DNA of 48,145 nt, from NCBI GenBank assembly GCA_015056585.1, contig SVFZ01000059.1, positions 1 to 48,145 of the forward strand, in the 5' to 3' direction. Positions 17,767-25,571 of this stretch are shown piece after piece. Below the pieces are notes generated by a model. That model was not told where the DNA came from and made no database searches. It worked only from the letters and a program-made list of their open reading frames with translations. Position 1 is the first letter of the stretch, and each line of letters opens with the position of its first letter. Position numbers and translations under genes: made by a program. This DNA comes from Butyrivibrio sp. (GTDB lineage Bacteria > Bacillota > Clostridia > Lachnospirales > Lachnospiraceae).

Positions 17767-19155
17767 ATGGAACTTTACGTTACTGAGATTTCAAAATATG
17801 TTATAACACTCTTTTTATTGGCATATACAGTCCTTGCTTTCTGGGCATTTAAGTATAAGACTGAGAAAAAGAGAAAATTCATCTATGCCGGGCAGATCAT
17901 AAGCATGTTTTTAATGCAGATTTCATGCTTTGTACAGATACTTGCAAGAACAGGGAAAGTTGCATACGGCTTTTTCTTTGCTTTTCAGATAATTGTTTTT
18001 GCGTCGGCACTGATGCTTTTTTATATCATCTATCCGGAAGGAAACAGGCTTATTTTCAATAACTGTTGTATCCTTCTGATGATAGGCATGATCATTTTAA
18101 CAAGGCTCTCTTATGATAAAGCAATCAGACAGTTCTTTATAATTGTGGCTTCTTTTATCATCGGATTCTTTGTGCCGGAGATAATATTCAGATTTGATTT
18201 TCTAAAGAACTGTACGTGGATCTATGCCGGCGCCGGAATTATTGCTATAGGAGCGGTACTGATCCTGGGAGCTGCAACTCATGGCTCGAAGATTTCATTT
18301 ACTGTCGCAGGAATAACTTTTCAGCCATCTGAGTTTGTCAAGATACTGTTTCTTTTCTTTATGTCGGCAGCTCTATACGAGGCGGAAAGCCTTTTGGAGC
18401 TTTTTCTTGCGTCTGTGATTGCAGCAGCCCATGTCATTATCCTTGTCTTATCAAAAGACCTTGGAAGTGCCCTTATTTTCTTTGTGATCTACCTGGCTTT
18501 GATTTATATTTCCACAGAAAATATCGGCTACCTGATCTTAGGACTTTCACTGGGAGTGATTGCAAGTATGATTTCTTACAAGCTCTTTTCCCATATACAG
18601 GTCAGAGTTCAGGCCTTTCTCGACCCTTTCAGCGACATAGAAAGGTCGGGATATCAGATTTCGCAGTCACTTTTCGGAATTAGCAGCGGATGCTGGTTTG
18701 GCCTGGGCCTTTACGGAGGAAGCCCAAAATCTATTCCTTATGTTGAAAGAGATTTCATTTTTTCAGCAATAGCTGAAGAGCTGGGAGTGGTATTTGCATT
18801 CTTGATGATTTTGATATGCATAGGAACTTTCCTGGCATTTATGTATGAGGGCTATTTTCTTAGAGACAAGTTCTATAGACTCATCATTACAGGAATCGGA
18901 GTGGCCTATATTTTCCAGACTTTTTTGACAATAGGCGGCGGAGCTAAGTTTATTCCGCTGACCGGTGTAACACTGCCTCTTGTAAGCTACGGTGGAACCA
19001 GCGTGCTTACCACTATTATCATGGTTATGATCGCAGAGGGGATCTGCATGATAAGAAGCGATGAGAGATACGAGGCAATGGAAAGAAGACGCAGAAGATT
19101 GGAGGCGCAGAGGCGTGCCAGATTATCAGAAAGAGGACAGGGTAAAGAGTCCTAA
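17767..19155 (+). CDS. FtsW/RodA/SpoVE-family peptidoglycan glycosyltransferase
   Basis: SEDS-family polymerase of 462 residues with about ten membrane segments. SEDS proteins polymerise lipid II into glycan strands together with a class B PBP. An unusual N-terminal part (about 1-150) carries extra hydrophobic helices. From residue ~170 the SEDS core is clear: TFQPSEFVKILFLFF, SKDLGSALIFF (Asp231), YQISQSLFGISSGCWFGLGLYGGSPKSIPYVERDFIFSAIAEELG, and TGVTLPLVSYGGTSVL near the end. The C-terminal tail is basic and its coding sequence overlaps the start of the PBP gene. Such a pair resembles the RodA-PbpA pairing. Whether it works in elongation or division cannot be decided by reading. Confidence 0.92.
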   Translation: MELYVTEISKYVITLFLLAYTVLAFWAFKYKTEKKRKFIYAGQIISMFLMQISCFVQILARTGKVAYGFFFAFQIIVFASALMLFYIIYPEGNRLIFNNCCILLMIGMIILTRLSYDKAIRQFFIIVASFIIGFFVPEIIFRFDFLKNCTWIYAGAGIIAIGAVLILGAATHGSKISFTVAGITFQPSEFVKILFLFFMSAALYEAESLLELFLASVIAAAHVIILVLSKDLGSALIFFVIYLALIYISTENIGYLILGLSLGVIASMISYKLFSHIQVRVQAFLDPFSDIERSGYQISQSLFGISSGCWFGLGLYGGSPKSIPYVERDFIFSAIAEELGVVFAFLMILICIGTFLAFMYEGYFLRDKFYRLIITGIGVAYIFQTFLTIGGGAKFIPLTGVTLPLVSYGGTSVLTTIIMVMIAEGICMIRSDERYEAMERRRRRLEAQRRARLSERGQGKES

Positions 19156-20578
19156 ACAAAAGAAAAAAATCAGATCCTATCCGATCATTGTTATAACACT
19201 GTTTTATAGCGCCTTGTTTGCAGCACTTATGATCTATGTGGGTAGATATGCGTACTTGAACAGACAGACCCTTATGGATAACAACTACAATACAAGACAG
19301 CAGATTTTGCTTAAACAGAATTCCAGAGGAAGTATCTATTCAAGAGACGGCGAGGTTTTAGCCTATACCGGTAAAGATGAGAACGGTAATGACAAGAGAG
19401 TATATCCCTACGGCAAGGAATTTGCCCATGTTGTAGGATATTCCACGAACGGAAAGATGGGAATTGAGGCTCTTTCCAACTATTACCTGATAAATACGAG
19501 TATTGATCTTAACGACAAGGTTTCATACGACACGAAAGGCTTAAAGTATCCCGGAGACAGCGTATATACGACGCTGGATGTGCATCTTCAGGAGGTGGCT
19601 TATAATGCTCTTTCCGCCAGAAAAGGAGCGATAATTGTCTCGAATCCGAAGACCGGAGAAATTCTTGCAATGGTTTCGAAGCCCGATTTTGACCCAAATG
19701 AGATTGCTGCTGAGTGGGACAGCCTTATGGCGGATAAATCTCCCGACGCTAAGCTGCTTAACAGGGCGACGCAAGGTCTTTATCCTCCCGGTTCTACCTT
19801 CAAGATCGTGACAGCTCTTGCTTATCTTAAGGATAATGCAGGAAAATACGAAGACTTTAAGTTTACCTGTAACGGACAGTTCAGCAAGGATGGAAGTACC
19901 ATATCCTGTTTTCATGGTGAGAATCATGGAAATGTGGATTTCTTCAGCGCTTTTGCCAAATCATGTAATTCAGCATTTGCTGACATAGGGCTGTCAGTTG
20001 ACAGAAAGACTTTTGGAAGTACGATCACCTCTCTGATGTTTAACAGCGAACTGCCACTGGATGTGAGGTATTCAAAGAGCACGGCCAATGTAAATGAGGA
20101 CTCCACCACAGATGATATAATGCAGCTCTCTATCGGACAGGGTACAACCAGCGTTACTCCTATTCATATGAACATGATAACAAACGCGATAGCAAATGAT
20201 GGGATGCTTCTAAAGCCTTATTTTGTGACAGGTGTTAAAAGTGAGGACGGAAAGAACATAAAGAGCTTTTCGCCTGAAAACTACAAGAGACTTATGACCA
20301 GGGAAGAGGCTGCTACACTATCGCAGATGATGGAACAGGTTGTGCTTTCGGGAACAGGTACGAAACTAAAGGGGCTGTCTTATACTGCAGCCGGAAAGAC
20401 AGGATCTGCTGAGTTTAACTCATCAACCTCCGATTCACATGCATGGTTTACCGGATTTGCGCCGGCCCAGGACCCGGAAGTATCTGTGACCATAATTGTT
20501 GAAGATGCAGGAAGCGGCGGAAGTTATGCGGTTCCTATTGCGAAGAGGATTTTTGACGCATATTTTGAGGTTGAATGA
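19115..20578 (+). CDS. Class B penicillin-binding protein (PbpA/FtsI-like transpeptidase)
   Basis: Membrane-anchored D,D-transpeptidase that cross-links peptidoglycan, paired with the SEDS protein just upstream. GTG 19115 is chosen because GGAGG at 19101-19105 lies nine bases before it, giving 487 residues and a 41-base overlap with the upstream gene; the ATG at 19061 would overlap further. One N-terminal membrane anchor (about 22-45) precedes a short pedestal domain and the transpeptidase. Catalytic motifs are STFK (Ser227), SCN (283-285) and KTG (428-430, followed by SAEF). The size and absence of a long dimer domain resemble actinobacterial PbpA more than large PBP2. The overlap implies translational coupling and fixed stoichiometry. 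Confidence 0.93.
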   Translation: MPDYQKEDRVKSPKQKKKIRSYPIIVITLFYSALFAALMIYVGRYAYLNRQTLMDNNYNTRQQILLKQNSRGSIYSRDGEVLAYTGKDENGNDKRVYPYGKEFAHVVGYSTNGKMGIEALSNYYLINTSIDLNDKVSYDTKGLKYPGDSVYTTLDVHLQEVAYNALSARKGAIIVSNPKTGEILAMVSKPDFDPNEIAAEWDSLMADKSPDAKLLNRATQGLYPPGSTFKIVTALAYLKDNAGKYEDFKFTCNGQFSKDGSTISCFHGENHGNVDFFSAFAKSCNSAFADIGLSVDRKTFGSTITSLMFNSELPLDVRYSKSTANVNEDSTTDDIMQLSIGQGTTSVTPIHMNMITNAIANDGMLLKPYFVTGVKSEDGKNIKSFSPENYKRLMTREEAATLSQMMEQVVLSGTGTKLKGLSYTAAGKTGSAEFNSSTSDSHAWFTGFAPAQDPEVSVTIIVEDAGSGGSYAVPIAKRIFDAYFEVE

Positions 20579-20616
20579 GAGCTTTTTGAGATTTAGTCAG
20601 GATATTTATTTTTTTA

Positions 20617-20625
20617 TGCTAAAAT
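20617..20625 (+). promoter_or_regulatory. Possible extended -10 promoter
   Basis: TGCTAAAAT (-10 TAAAAT at 20620-20625) lies ~68 bases before the small gene at 20693. No convincing -35 box is visible. Confidence 0.35.
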
Positions 20626-20692
20626 GGATATGGTATGAAATAATATATGCTCAGTATTACGCATGTATAAAGAAGTACAGACGGAGAGTAAG

Positions 20693-21031
20693 ATGAGTTT
20701 TAAAAAGCGGGGGTTTTGCAGGTTTTATAAACAGCTGTACTACGGACAGTCTGTTAAAAACCACGTTTTGGTAAAGTGGAAATTAAAAACAGGCAGAGGG
20801 CAGTTTGGTCTTTACTGTGTAGTAAAGGCAGAAGGCGGTTTAAATCAGCTTGAAATCATTAACTGTGCTTTCTTAAGACAGAAATATTATCTGTATCATC
20901 CGGCGTATGTATATGGAATTGCCGGTGGATATGAAGAAGCAATGGATATTATACTTCGCATTTCTCAGGAAGCTTCCATTGCCGGAATGGATGGGAGGCT
21001 TCTTGACTATCTATTGTCTAAGGAAGCCTGA
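20693..21031 (+). CDS. Small protein of unknown function
   Basis: I do not recognise this 112-residue protein. It is basic at the N-terminus (FKKRGFCRFYKQLYYGQSVKNHVLVKWKLKTGRGQFGLYCVVKA), then has a mixed region with several Tyr, and ends in a helix-like stretch (EEAMDIILRISQEASIAGMDGRLLDYLLSKEA). No membrane segment or signal peptide is visible. GGAGAG at 20683-20688 supports ATG 20693 over the upstream ATG at 20663. It sits between the PBP gene and DUF2953; the 97-base gap after it shows no terminator. Codon use is like its neighbours, so it looks real. Confidence 0.65.
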   Translation: MSFKKRGFCRFYKQLYYGQSVKNHVLVKWKLKTGRGQFGLYCVVKAEGGLNQLEIINCAFLRQKYYLYHPAYVYGIAGGYEEAMDIILRISQEASIAGMDGRLLDYLLSKEA

Positions 21032-21128
21032 AAGTGTATCGGTTCGTTTGGATAATTCAGAATTTGAATCTGATAATTAAGGTTTCGGCCATAAAGCTAT
21101 TTATATTTTTTGAAGTTTTGGGGATCGT

Positions 21129-22187
21129 ATGTTGGCGGGATTTTTAACAGTACTTAAGATCATAGGCATAGTGCTATTGTGGATTCTTTTGATAGTTCTT
21201 TTCCTGATCCTTCTCGTGCTCTTTGTTCCGGTGCGATATAAAGCGGACGTGGATATACCGGAGACAGAGCTTGATAATGGATTTGATGTGGAAAAGATAC
21301 AGATTAAGGCGGGCTTTTCCTGGCTGCTACATTTTCTCACCGGAGGGATTGACTATCCGGCGAGCAAAGAGTTTACGGTAAGGGTTTTCGGCATAAAGGT
21401 CTTTCCGAGGAAAAATAAGGATTCTAATGAAAAAGAGAAGCCTCGGGAAAAAGAGAAGACAGATAATAAAGAGCAGGAAAAAAATACAGAGAAGGCTTCA
21501 GAAAATGATCAGGTAACAGAGCAGAAAACTGAAGATGATCTGGCTAAAGCTGAAGAAGAAAATATAGATAATAACGAAGATGAAATTCTAGACAATAATG
21601 CTGATAAAGATACGTCTCTTTCATCCGATAATAGTATTGATAACAACGGAAATGCGCCGGAGTCAAATAGTGCTAATTTTACCGAAAACTCAGAAAACGA
21701 GCCTGAAGATAAGGCACTTATAGAGATAATAACTGACATCTTTGAAAAGATTGAAAATATTCTTAAAACACCACAAACTGTGCTCAGAAAAATCCAATAT
21801 ACAATATCTAGAGTTTGTGGTAAGATAGGGATGATAAAAACTACACTTGAAAACGATATTTTCAAGCGGGCATTTTCTCTTGTAAAACGTAAGCTCATTA
21901 GGATTTTGAAGATGATATTACCTGACAGGATCAGGGCGGATATCTTATTCGGAACCGGAGATCCGGCGGATACTGCAGAGGTATTGGCTGCTTATAGCGC
22001 ATTGTATCCAATGCTGTATAAAAAGGTTTCTTTTGAACCGGATTTTGATCGGAAGGTCCTAAAAGGCGATATTCACGTAAAGGGACATATTACTTTATTT
22101 ACAATTCTTTATTGTGCTTTAGTATGTTATTTCAATAAAGACGTTAAGAAGACAATTAAAAGATTTAAAAAAATCTTTGCTTCATGA
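21129..22187 (+). CDS. DUF2953 (YtfI-like) membrane-associated protein
   Basis: Protein of 352 residues. A strong N-terminal membrane segment (about 5-35) leads into VPVRYKADVDIPE and IKAGFSWLLHFLTGGIDYP, typical of DUF2953. A long, very acidic low-complexity insert (about 95-190, rich in Glu, Asp, Asn and Lys) is followed by the conserved C-terminal part (LPDRIRADILFGTGDPADTAEVLAAYSALYPML). In Bacillus subtilis the DUF2953 gene ytfI sits next to ytfJ, and the same order is seen here. Function unknown; it may support the sporulation-linked YtfJ/GerW protein. The acidic insert is longer than I would expect but compositionally normal for a linker. Confidence 0.8.
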   Translation: MLAGFLTVLKIIGIVLLWILLIVLFLILLVLFVPVRYKADVDIPETELDNGFDVEKIQIKAGFSWLLHFLTGGIDYPASKEFTVRVFGIKVFPRKNKDSNEKEKPREKEKTDNKEQEKNTEKASENDQVTEQKTEDDLAKAEEENIDNNEDEILDNNADKDTSLSSDNSIDNNGNAPESNSANFTENSENEPEDKALIEIITDIFEKIENILKTPQTVLRKIQYTISRVCGKIGMIKTTLENDIFKRAFSLVKRKLIRILKMILPDRIRADILFGTGDPADTAEVLAAYSALYPMLYKKVSFEPDFDRKVLKGDIHVKGHITLFTILYCALVCYFNKDVKKTIKRFKKIFAS

Positions 22188-22294
22188 ATTAATATTTGTT
22201 AACTACTGATTTATGGAGTCATAAGTTCATAAGCGCTAAGTTACCGGTTTTTTTATAAGTGACTTGCATAGGCTATCTTGGGGAGGAAATTAAC

Positions 22295-22681
22295 GTGAGT
22301 AATTTTAATGAAGTTGTAGAGTCATTACTTGGGGGAATGAATAAGATCATGGCAGCCAAGACAGTGGTAGGAGAGGCTACAACTGTCGGCGATACTATCA
22401 TAGTTCCACTGGTTGATGTTTCTTTTGGTGTAGGTGCAGGATCCAGTAGCGCTGACAAGAAAAACGGCGGGTGCGGCGGATTTGGAGCAAAGATGTCTCC
22501 AAGTGCGGTTCTTGTTATTAAGAATGGTTCAACCAAGCTTGTAAATATCAAGAATCAGGATGCTGTTACCAAGGTTCTTGATCTTGTGCCGGATATTGTG
22601 GACAGATTTTCAGCCAAAAAAGAGAACATGATGGATAGCGAAGAAGCTGTGGAAATAGCTTTTCCTGAGAAGGAAGAATAA
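22295..22681 (+). CDS. ytfJ: YtfJ/GerW-family protein
   Basis: Small protein of 128 residues of the GerW (YtfJ) family. The conserved core is present: ATTVGDTIIVPLVDVSFGVGAGSS, then the Gly-rich GGCGGFGAKMSPSAVLVI, and a C-terminal helix VLDLVPDIVDRF. In B. subtilis GerW affects spore germination, but homologues occur in bacteria not known to sporulate. GTG 22295 is chosen because GGGGAGGA lies correctly upstream; the alternative start at 22259 has no ribosome site. It follows the DUF2953 gene, a recurring pair. No other sporulation gene is in the window. Confidence 0.85.
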   Translation: MSNFNEVVESLLGGMNKIMAAKTVVGEATTVGDTIIVPLVDVSFGVGAGSSSADKKNGGCGGFGAKMSPSAVLVIKNGSTKLVNIKNQDAVTKVLDLVPDIVDRFSAKKENMMDSEEAVEIAFPEKEE

Positions 22682-22708
22682 AGGGAATAATGATTAAGGG
22701 GGCTCCGT

Positions 22709-23245
22709 ATGGAAGAGAAGAGAAATATCGAGGAAATTATTCTAAACGGAACAGAAGATGAATTATCACAGCTAAGGCTTTGGCTTTTTAAAGAGAGCTG
22801 CAGACTGGAAAATATGGAAAGCTCGCTGGCCGAGAGGTATGAAAGGCTTGAAGCGGACGAGATTTCTTTCAAAGAGAGAATGGACCAGGCTGAGAGAAAG
22901 CTTGAGAATATGAGCAAGAAGCTCAACAATGACAAGGCTCTGTTTGATCAGAGACTGCGTATACTTAACAATGGATTTGATCAGCTCAACAGCGACAAAA
23001 AGAAGCTTGAAAGCGAATTTATCAGGCTGGAACGCGAAAAGTCATATCAGCGTGAGAATGAGTATGATGCCCTGGATCTTCTTTTCAGAGGTGTCAATAA
23101 TCCACTTGCCCTCAAAAAGAGATATAAAGATCTTATGAAGATGTTCCATCCGGACAATATCAGTGGAGATGCCCAGATGGTGCAGCTTATCAACGAAGAA
23201 TACAGTATGCTGTGTAGACAGTTTGATATTAGCATGATTAACTAA
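22709..23245 (+). CDS. Coiled-coil protein with C-terminal J-domain
   Basis: Protein of 178 residues. About residues 20-120 form a continuous charged coiled coil. The C-terminal ~50 residues look like a J-domain: ALDLLFRGVNNPLALKKRYKDLMKMFHPDN, with HPD at 147-149, and NEEYSMLCRQF as the last helix. J-domains stimulate DnaK-type ATPases, so this may be a specialised co-chaperone. There is no G/F region or zinc finger, so it is not DnaJ itself. AGGGGG precedes ATG 22709, and the gene follows ytfJ by 27 bases, probably the same transcript. The client is unknown. Confidence 0.78.
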   Translation: MEEKRNIEEIILNGTEDELSQLRLWLFKESCRLENMESSLAERYERLEADEISFKERMDQAERKLENMSKKLNNDKALFDQRLRILNNGFDQLNSDKKKLESEFIRLEREKSYQRENEYDALDLLFRGVNNPLALKKRYKDLMKMFHPDNISGDAQMVQLINEEYSMLCRQFDISMIN

Positions 23246-23287
23246 AAAACGATTGTTGCTAATAGGGTTATAATATGGTATTTTATT

Positions 23288-23380
23288 CAAGTCATTGTTC
23301 GATATGGGCAATGACTTGTGTATGTTCTGCGGGGAACTGATAATACTCTGATCATCACTGGTACATTTACAGATCAGAGT
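23288..23380 (+). other. Series of perfect hairpins upstream of recA
   Basis: Within the 311-base gap before recA three stem-loops stand in a row: CAAGTCATTG/CAATGACTTG (23288-23297 with 23309-23318), GTTC/GAAC (near 23324-23337) and ACTCTGATC/GATCAGAGT (23345-23353 with 23372-23380). None has a T-run, so they are not plain terminators. A TATAAT at 23269-23274 precedes them. I see no ORF here. The rest of the gap holds the recA promoter and operators. Confidence 0.5.
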
Positions 23381-23486
23381 AATAATATCTGGCGCATCTG
23401 CCGGAAATCTCATTGATTTAATTTAATAGGTGTGCACCAAAAGGCACTTGTTATTGTAAAAAAGATTAAAATTTGGAAAAAATATG

Positions 23487-23515
23487 TTGACACAATCGAA
23501 CATCTGTTTTAACAT
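23487..23515 (+). promoter_or_regulatory. recA: recA promoter
   Basis: TTGACA (23487-23492), a 17-base spacer and TAACAT (23510-23515). A LexA-like box fills most of the spacer. Transcription should start near 23522. Confidence 0.75.
23497..23510 (+). promoter_or_regulatory. LexA operator 1 of recA
   Basis: CGAACATCTGTTTT matches CGAACRNRYGTTYC at 12 of 14 positions and lies between -35 and -10, where a repressor would block polymerase. Confidence 0.7.
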
Positions 23516-23527
23516 TGAATTATATTC

Positions 23528-23541
23528 AGAACGGGTGTTCT
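23528..23541 (+). promoter_or_regulatory. LexA operator 2 of recA
   Basis: AGAACGGGTGTTCT has perfect palindromic arms (AGAAC/GTTCT) and fits GAAC-N4-GTTC. It lies in the leader just before the ribosome site, downstream of the likely transcription start. Confidence 0.65.
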
Positions 23542-23556
23542 TGGAAGGAGAAAAGT

Positions 23557-24636
23557 ATGGAAAGAGAAGATAAACAAAAAGCATTAGAGGCAGCACTTGG
23601 TCAGATAGAGAAACAGTTCGGCAAAGGTGCTGTTATGAAGCTTGGTGATCCATCAAATACTATGAATATTGAGACTATTCCAACAGGTTCACTCAGCCTT
23701 GATATTGCCCTGGGTCTCGGAGGTATTCCAAAGGGCAGAATTATTGAAATCTATGGACCTGAGTCCAGTGGTAAGACAACCGTTACTCTGCACATGATTG
23801 CTGAAGTTCAGAAGAGAGGCGGTATTGCAGGCTTTATTGATGCCGAGCATGCATTGGACCCTGTATATGCCAAGAATATCGGTGTAGATATTGATAATTT
23901 ATACATTTCACAGCCTGATTCTGGAGAGCAGGCTCTTGAAATTACAGAAACTATGGTTCGTTCAGGAGCTATTGATATAGTCGTTGTTGACTCAGTTGCT
24001 GCCCTTGTTCCGAAGGCAGAGATTGACGGAGACATGGGCGATTCTCATGTTGGTCTTCAGGCAAGACTTATGTCCCAGGCTCTTCGTAAACTTACAGCTG
24101 TTATCAGCAAATCTAACTGTACAGTAGTATTCATCAACCAGCTTCGTGAAAAGGTTGGTGTAATGTTTGGTAACCCTGAGACTACAACCGGTGGACGTGC
24201 GCTTAAATTCTATTCATCAGTGCGTATGGATGTCCGCAGAATTGAGGCTATTAAGCAGAATGGCGAGAATATAGGTAACAGAACAAGAGTAAAGGTTGTT
24301 AAGAATAAGATTGCGCCTCCTTTCAAAGAGGCAGAATTTGACATCATGTTCGGTAAGGGCATTTCTGCAACCGGAGATATCCTTGATCTTGCCACAAATG
24401 TTGATATCGTTAATAAGAGCGGTGCATGGTATCAGTACAACGGAGAGAAGATCGGACAGGGTAGAGAGAACGCCAAGTTATACCTTGAGAACAACCCGGC
24501 TATTTTAGCTGAACTTGATGCCAAGGTCAGAGCTCATTACGGTCTTCCTGTTGACGGTCAGGCTGCACCTGCAAAGAGCGATGCTGAGGCAGAGGCTGAA
24601 TCTGCTACATCTAAGAAAACAAAGGCAGCTAAGTAA
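23557..24636 (+). CDS. recA: RecA recombinase
   Basis: Central recombinase: forms filaments on single-stranded DNA, drives strand exchange and triggers LexA self-cleavage. It is 359 residues from ATG 23557, placed by GGAAGGAG; the frame extends upstream through the operators but without a ribosome site. Walker [10 protein letters not shown] is at 67-75. Other landmarks are [73 protein letters not shown] (loop 2) and the C-terminal Ala/Glu/Lys tail. It has two LexA-like operators and is followed by a strong hairpin before recX. Confidence 0.98.
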   Translation: MEREDKQKALEAALGQIEKQFGKGAVMKLGDPSNTMNIETIPTGSLSLDIALGLGGIPKGRIIEIYGPESSGKTTVTLHMIAEVQKRGGIAGFIDAEHALDPVYAKNIGVDIDNLYISQPDSGEQALEITETMVRSGAIDIVVVDSVAALVPKAEIDGDMGDSHVGLQARLMSQALRKLTAVISKSNCTVVFINQLREKVGVMFGNPETTTGGRALKFYSSVRMDVRRIEAIKQNGENIGNRTRVKVVKNKIAPPFKEAEFDIMFGKGISATGDILDLATNVDIVNKSGAWYQYNGEKIGQGRENAKLYLENNPAILAELDAKVRAHYGLPVDGQAAPAKSDAEAEAESATSKKTKAAK

Positions 24637-24703
24637 GGCTGATTAGCAGTAAATAGAGATTTGATTCATTGATGAATTTGAAACTAAACAGAACTCGGCA
24701 TAC

Positions 24704-24733
24704 ATCGGTGACCTTCGGGTCACCGATTGTTTT
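24704..24733 (+). terminator. Intergenic terminator/attenuator between recA and recX
   Basis: A perfect ten-pair stem, ATCGGTGACC with GGTCACCGAT, capped by a stable C(UUCG)G tetraloop (24704-24727) and followed by TGTTTT. The recX ribosome site AGGAG comes directly after it. In E. coli a hairpin terminator also sits between recA and recX and keeps recX low. Confidence 0.8.
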
Positions 24734-24744
24734 AGGAGAATTCT

Positions 24745-25362
24745 ATGATAGTAACTGATGTTATAGAACTTGATAAGAAGAGAAGTAAAGTTTTTCTTGA
24801 CGGTGAATTTGCTTTTGTCCTTTACAAGGGAGAACTTAGAGATTACAAAATCAAGGTGGGGAGCGACCTGTCACTGAATACATACGATGAGATAACAGGC
24901 ACGGTTCTGTCCAAGAGAGTCAAACTCCGAGCTATGAACCTTTTACAGAAGAAGGATTACACCGAGAAGCAGCTTCGCGATAAACTTATAGAGGGATTAT
25001 ATCCGGATAATCTTGTTGATGAAGCAATAAACTATGTGAAATCATACAAGTACCTGGATGATGAGAGATATACCAGAGACTATATTACATATCATATGTC
25101 CATGCGCAGCAGAAATCGAATAATTCAGGACCTTGTACAGAAAGGAATCAAGAAAGACTTTCTTATGCCGATAGTTGAGGAAATCTATGAAGAGGCTGGA
25201 GGAGACGCTGATACTGACGTTGAACTTGAACAGATACAGAAGCTCCTTATCAAGAAGCATTATGATAAGGATATGGAATACAAGGACAAACAGAAAATTA
25301 TGGCTTTTCTCATGCGCAGAGGGTATTCCATGGACAAGATAAAACGTGCAATGGAGTGCTGA
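24745..25362 (+). CDS. recX: Regulatory protein RecX
   Basis: RecX binds RecA filaments and modulates (usually inhibits) RecA activity. It is 205 residues, at the long end typical of Firmicutes, made of three-helix repeats. Recognisable blocks are RAMNLLQKKDYTEKQLRDKLIEGLYPDNLVDEAINYVKSYKYLDDERYTRDYI, RSRNRIIQDLVQKGI, and the C-terminal repeat KDKQKIMAFLMRRGYSMDKIKRAM. It directly follows recA behind a strong hairpin, so expression should be a fraction of recA readthrough. No separate promoter is visible. Confidence 0.93.
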   Translation: MIVTDVIELDKKRSKVFLDGEFAFVLYKGELRDYKIKVGSDLSLNTYDEITGTVLSKRVKLRAMNLLQKKDYTEKQLRDKLIEGLYPDNLVDEAINYVKSYKYLDDERYTRDYITYHMSMRSRNRIIQDLVQKGIKKDFLMPIVEEIYEEAGGDADTDVELEQIQKLLIKKHYDKDMEYKDKQKIMAFLMRRGYSMDKIKRAMEC

Positions 25363-25446
25363 TCACAGTGTGGACGAATAAAGTATTTTCGGCTTTTTAA
25401 TGGCACGTACTGTATGCAAATGAGCTGGCATAATAACCGATTATCC

Positions 25447-25475
25447 TTGACACTGCATTTTATACAAGGTAAAAT
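25447..25475 (+). promoter_or_regulatory. rny: Strong promoter of the RNase Y gene
   Basis: TTGACA (25447-25452), exactly 17 bases, then TAAAAT (25470-25475). The leader is ~90 bases and contains GGCAT/ATGCC and a perfect palindrome ATTGTACAAT (25534-25543). Confidence 0.85.
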
Positions 25476-25555
25476 TTAAGGTGTTGTAAAAATTGTATTC
25501 AGGTGGGCATTTATGCCGCTCACTATACAAAATATTGTACAATGAAAACTGAATA

Positions 25556-25568
25556 AGGAGGTGCTCCT
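25556..25568 (+). promoter_or_regulatory. RNase Y ribosome-binding site inside a hairpin
   Basis: The ribosome site AGGAG (25556-25560) is complementary to CTCCT (25564-25568) with loop GTG, four bases before ATG 25572. The stem would hide the ribosome site unless opened. Confidence 0.45.
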
Positions 25569-25571
25569 GTA

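Noticed and set aside
20597..20692. Terminator after the PBP gene
   Set aside because: The T-run at 20609-20615 has no stable stem before it.
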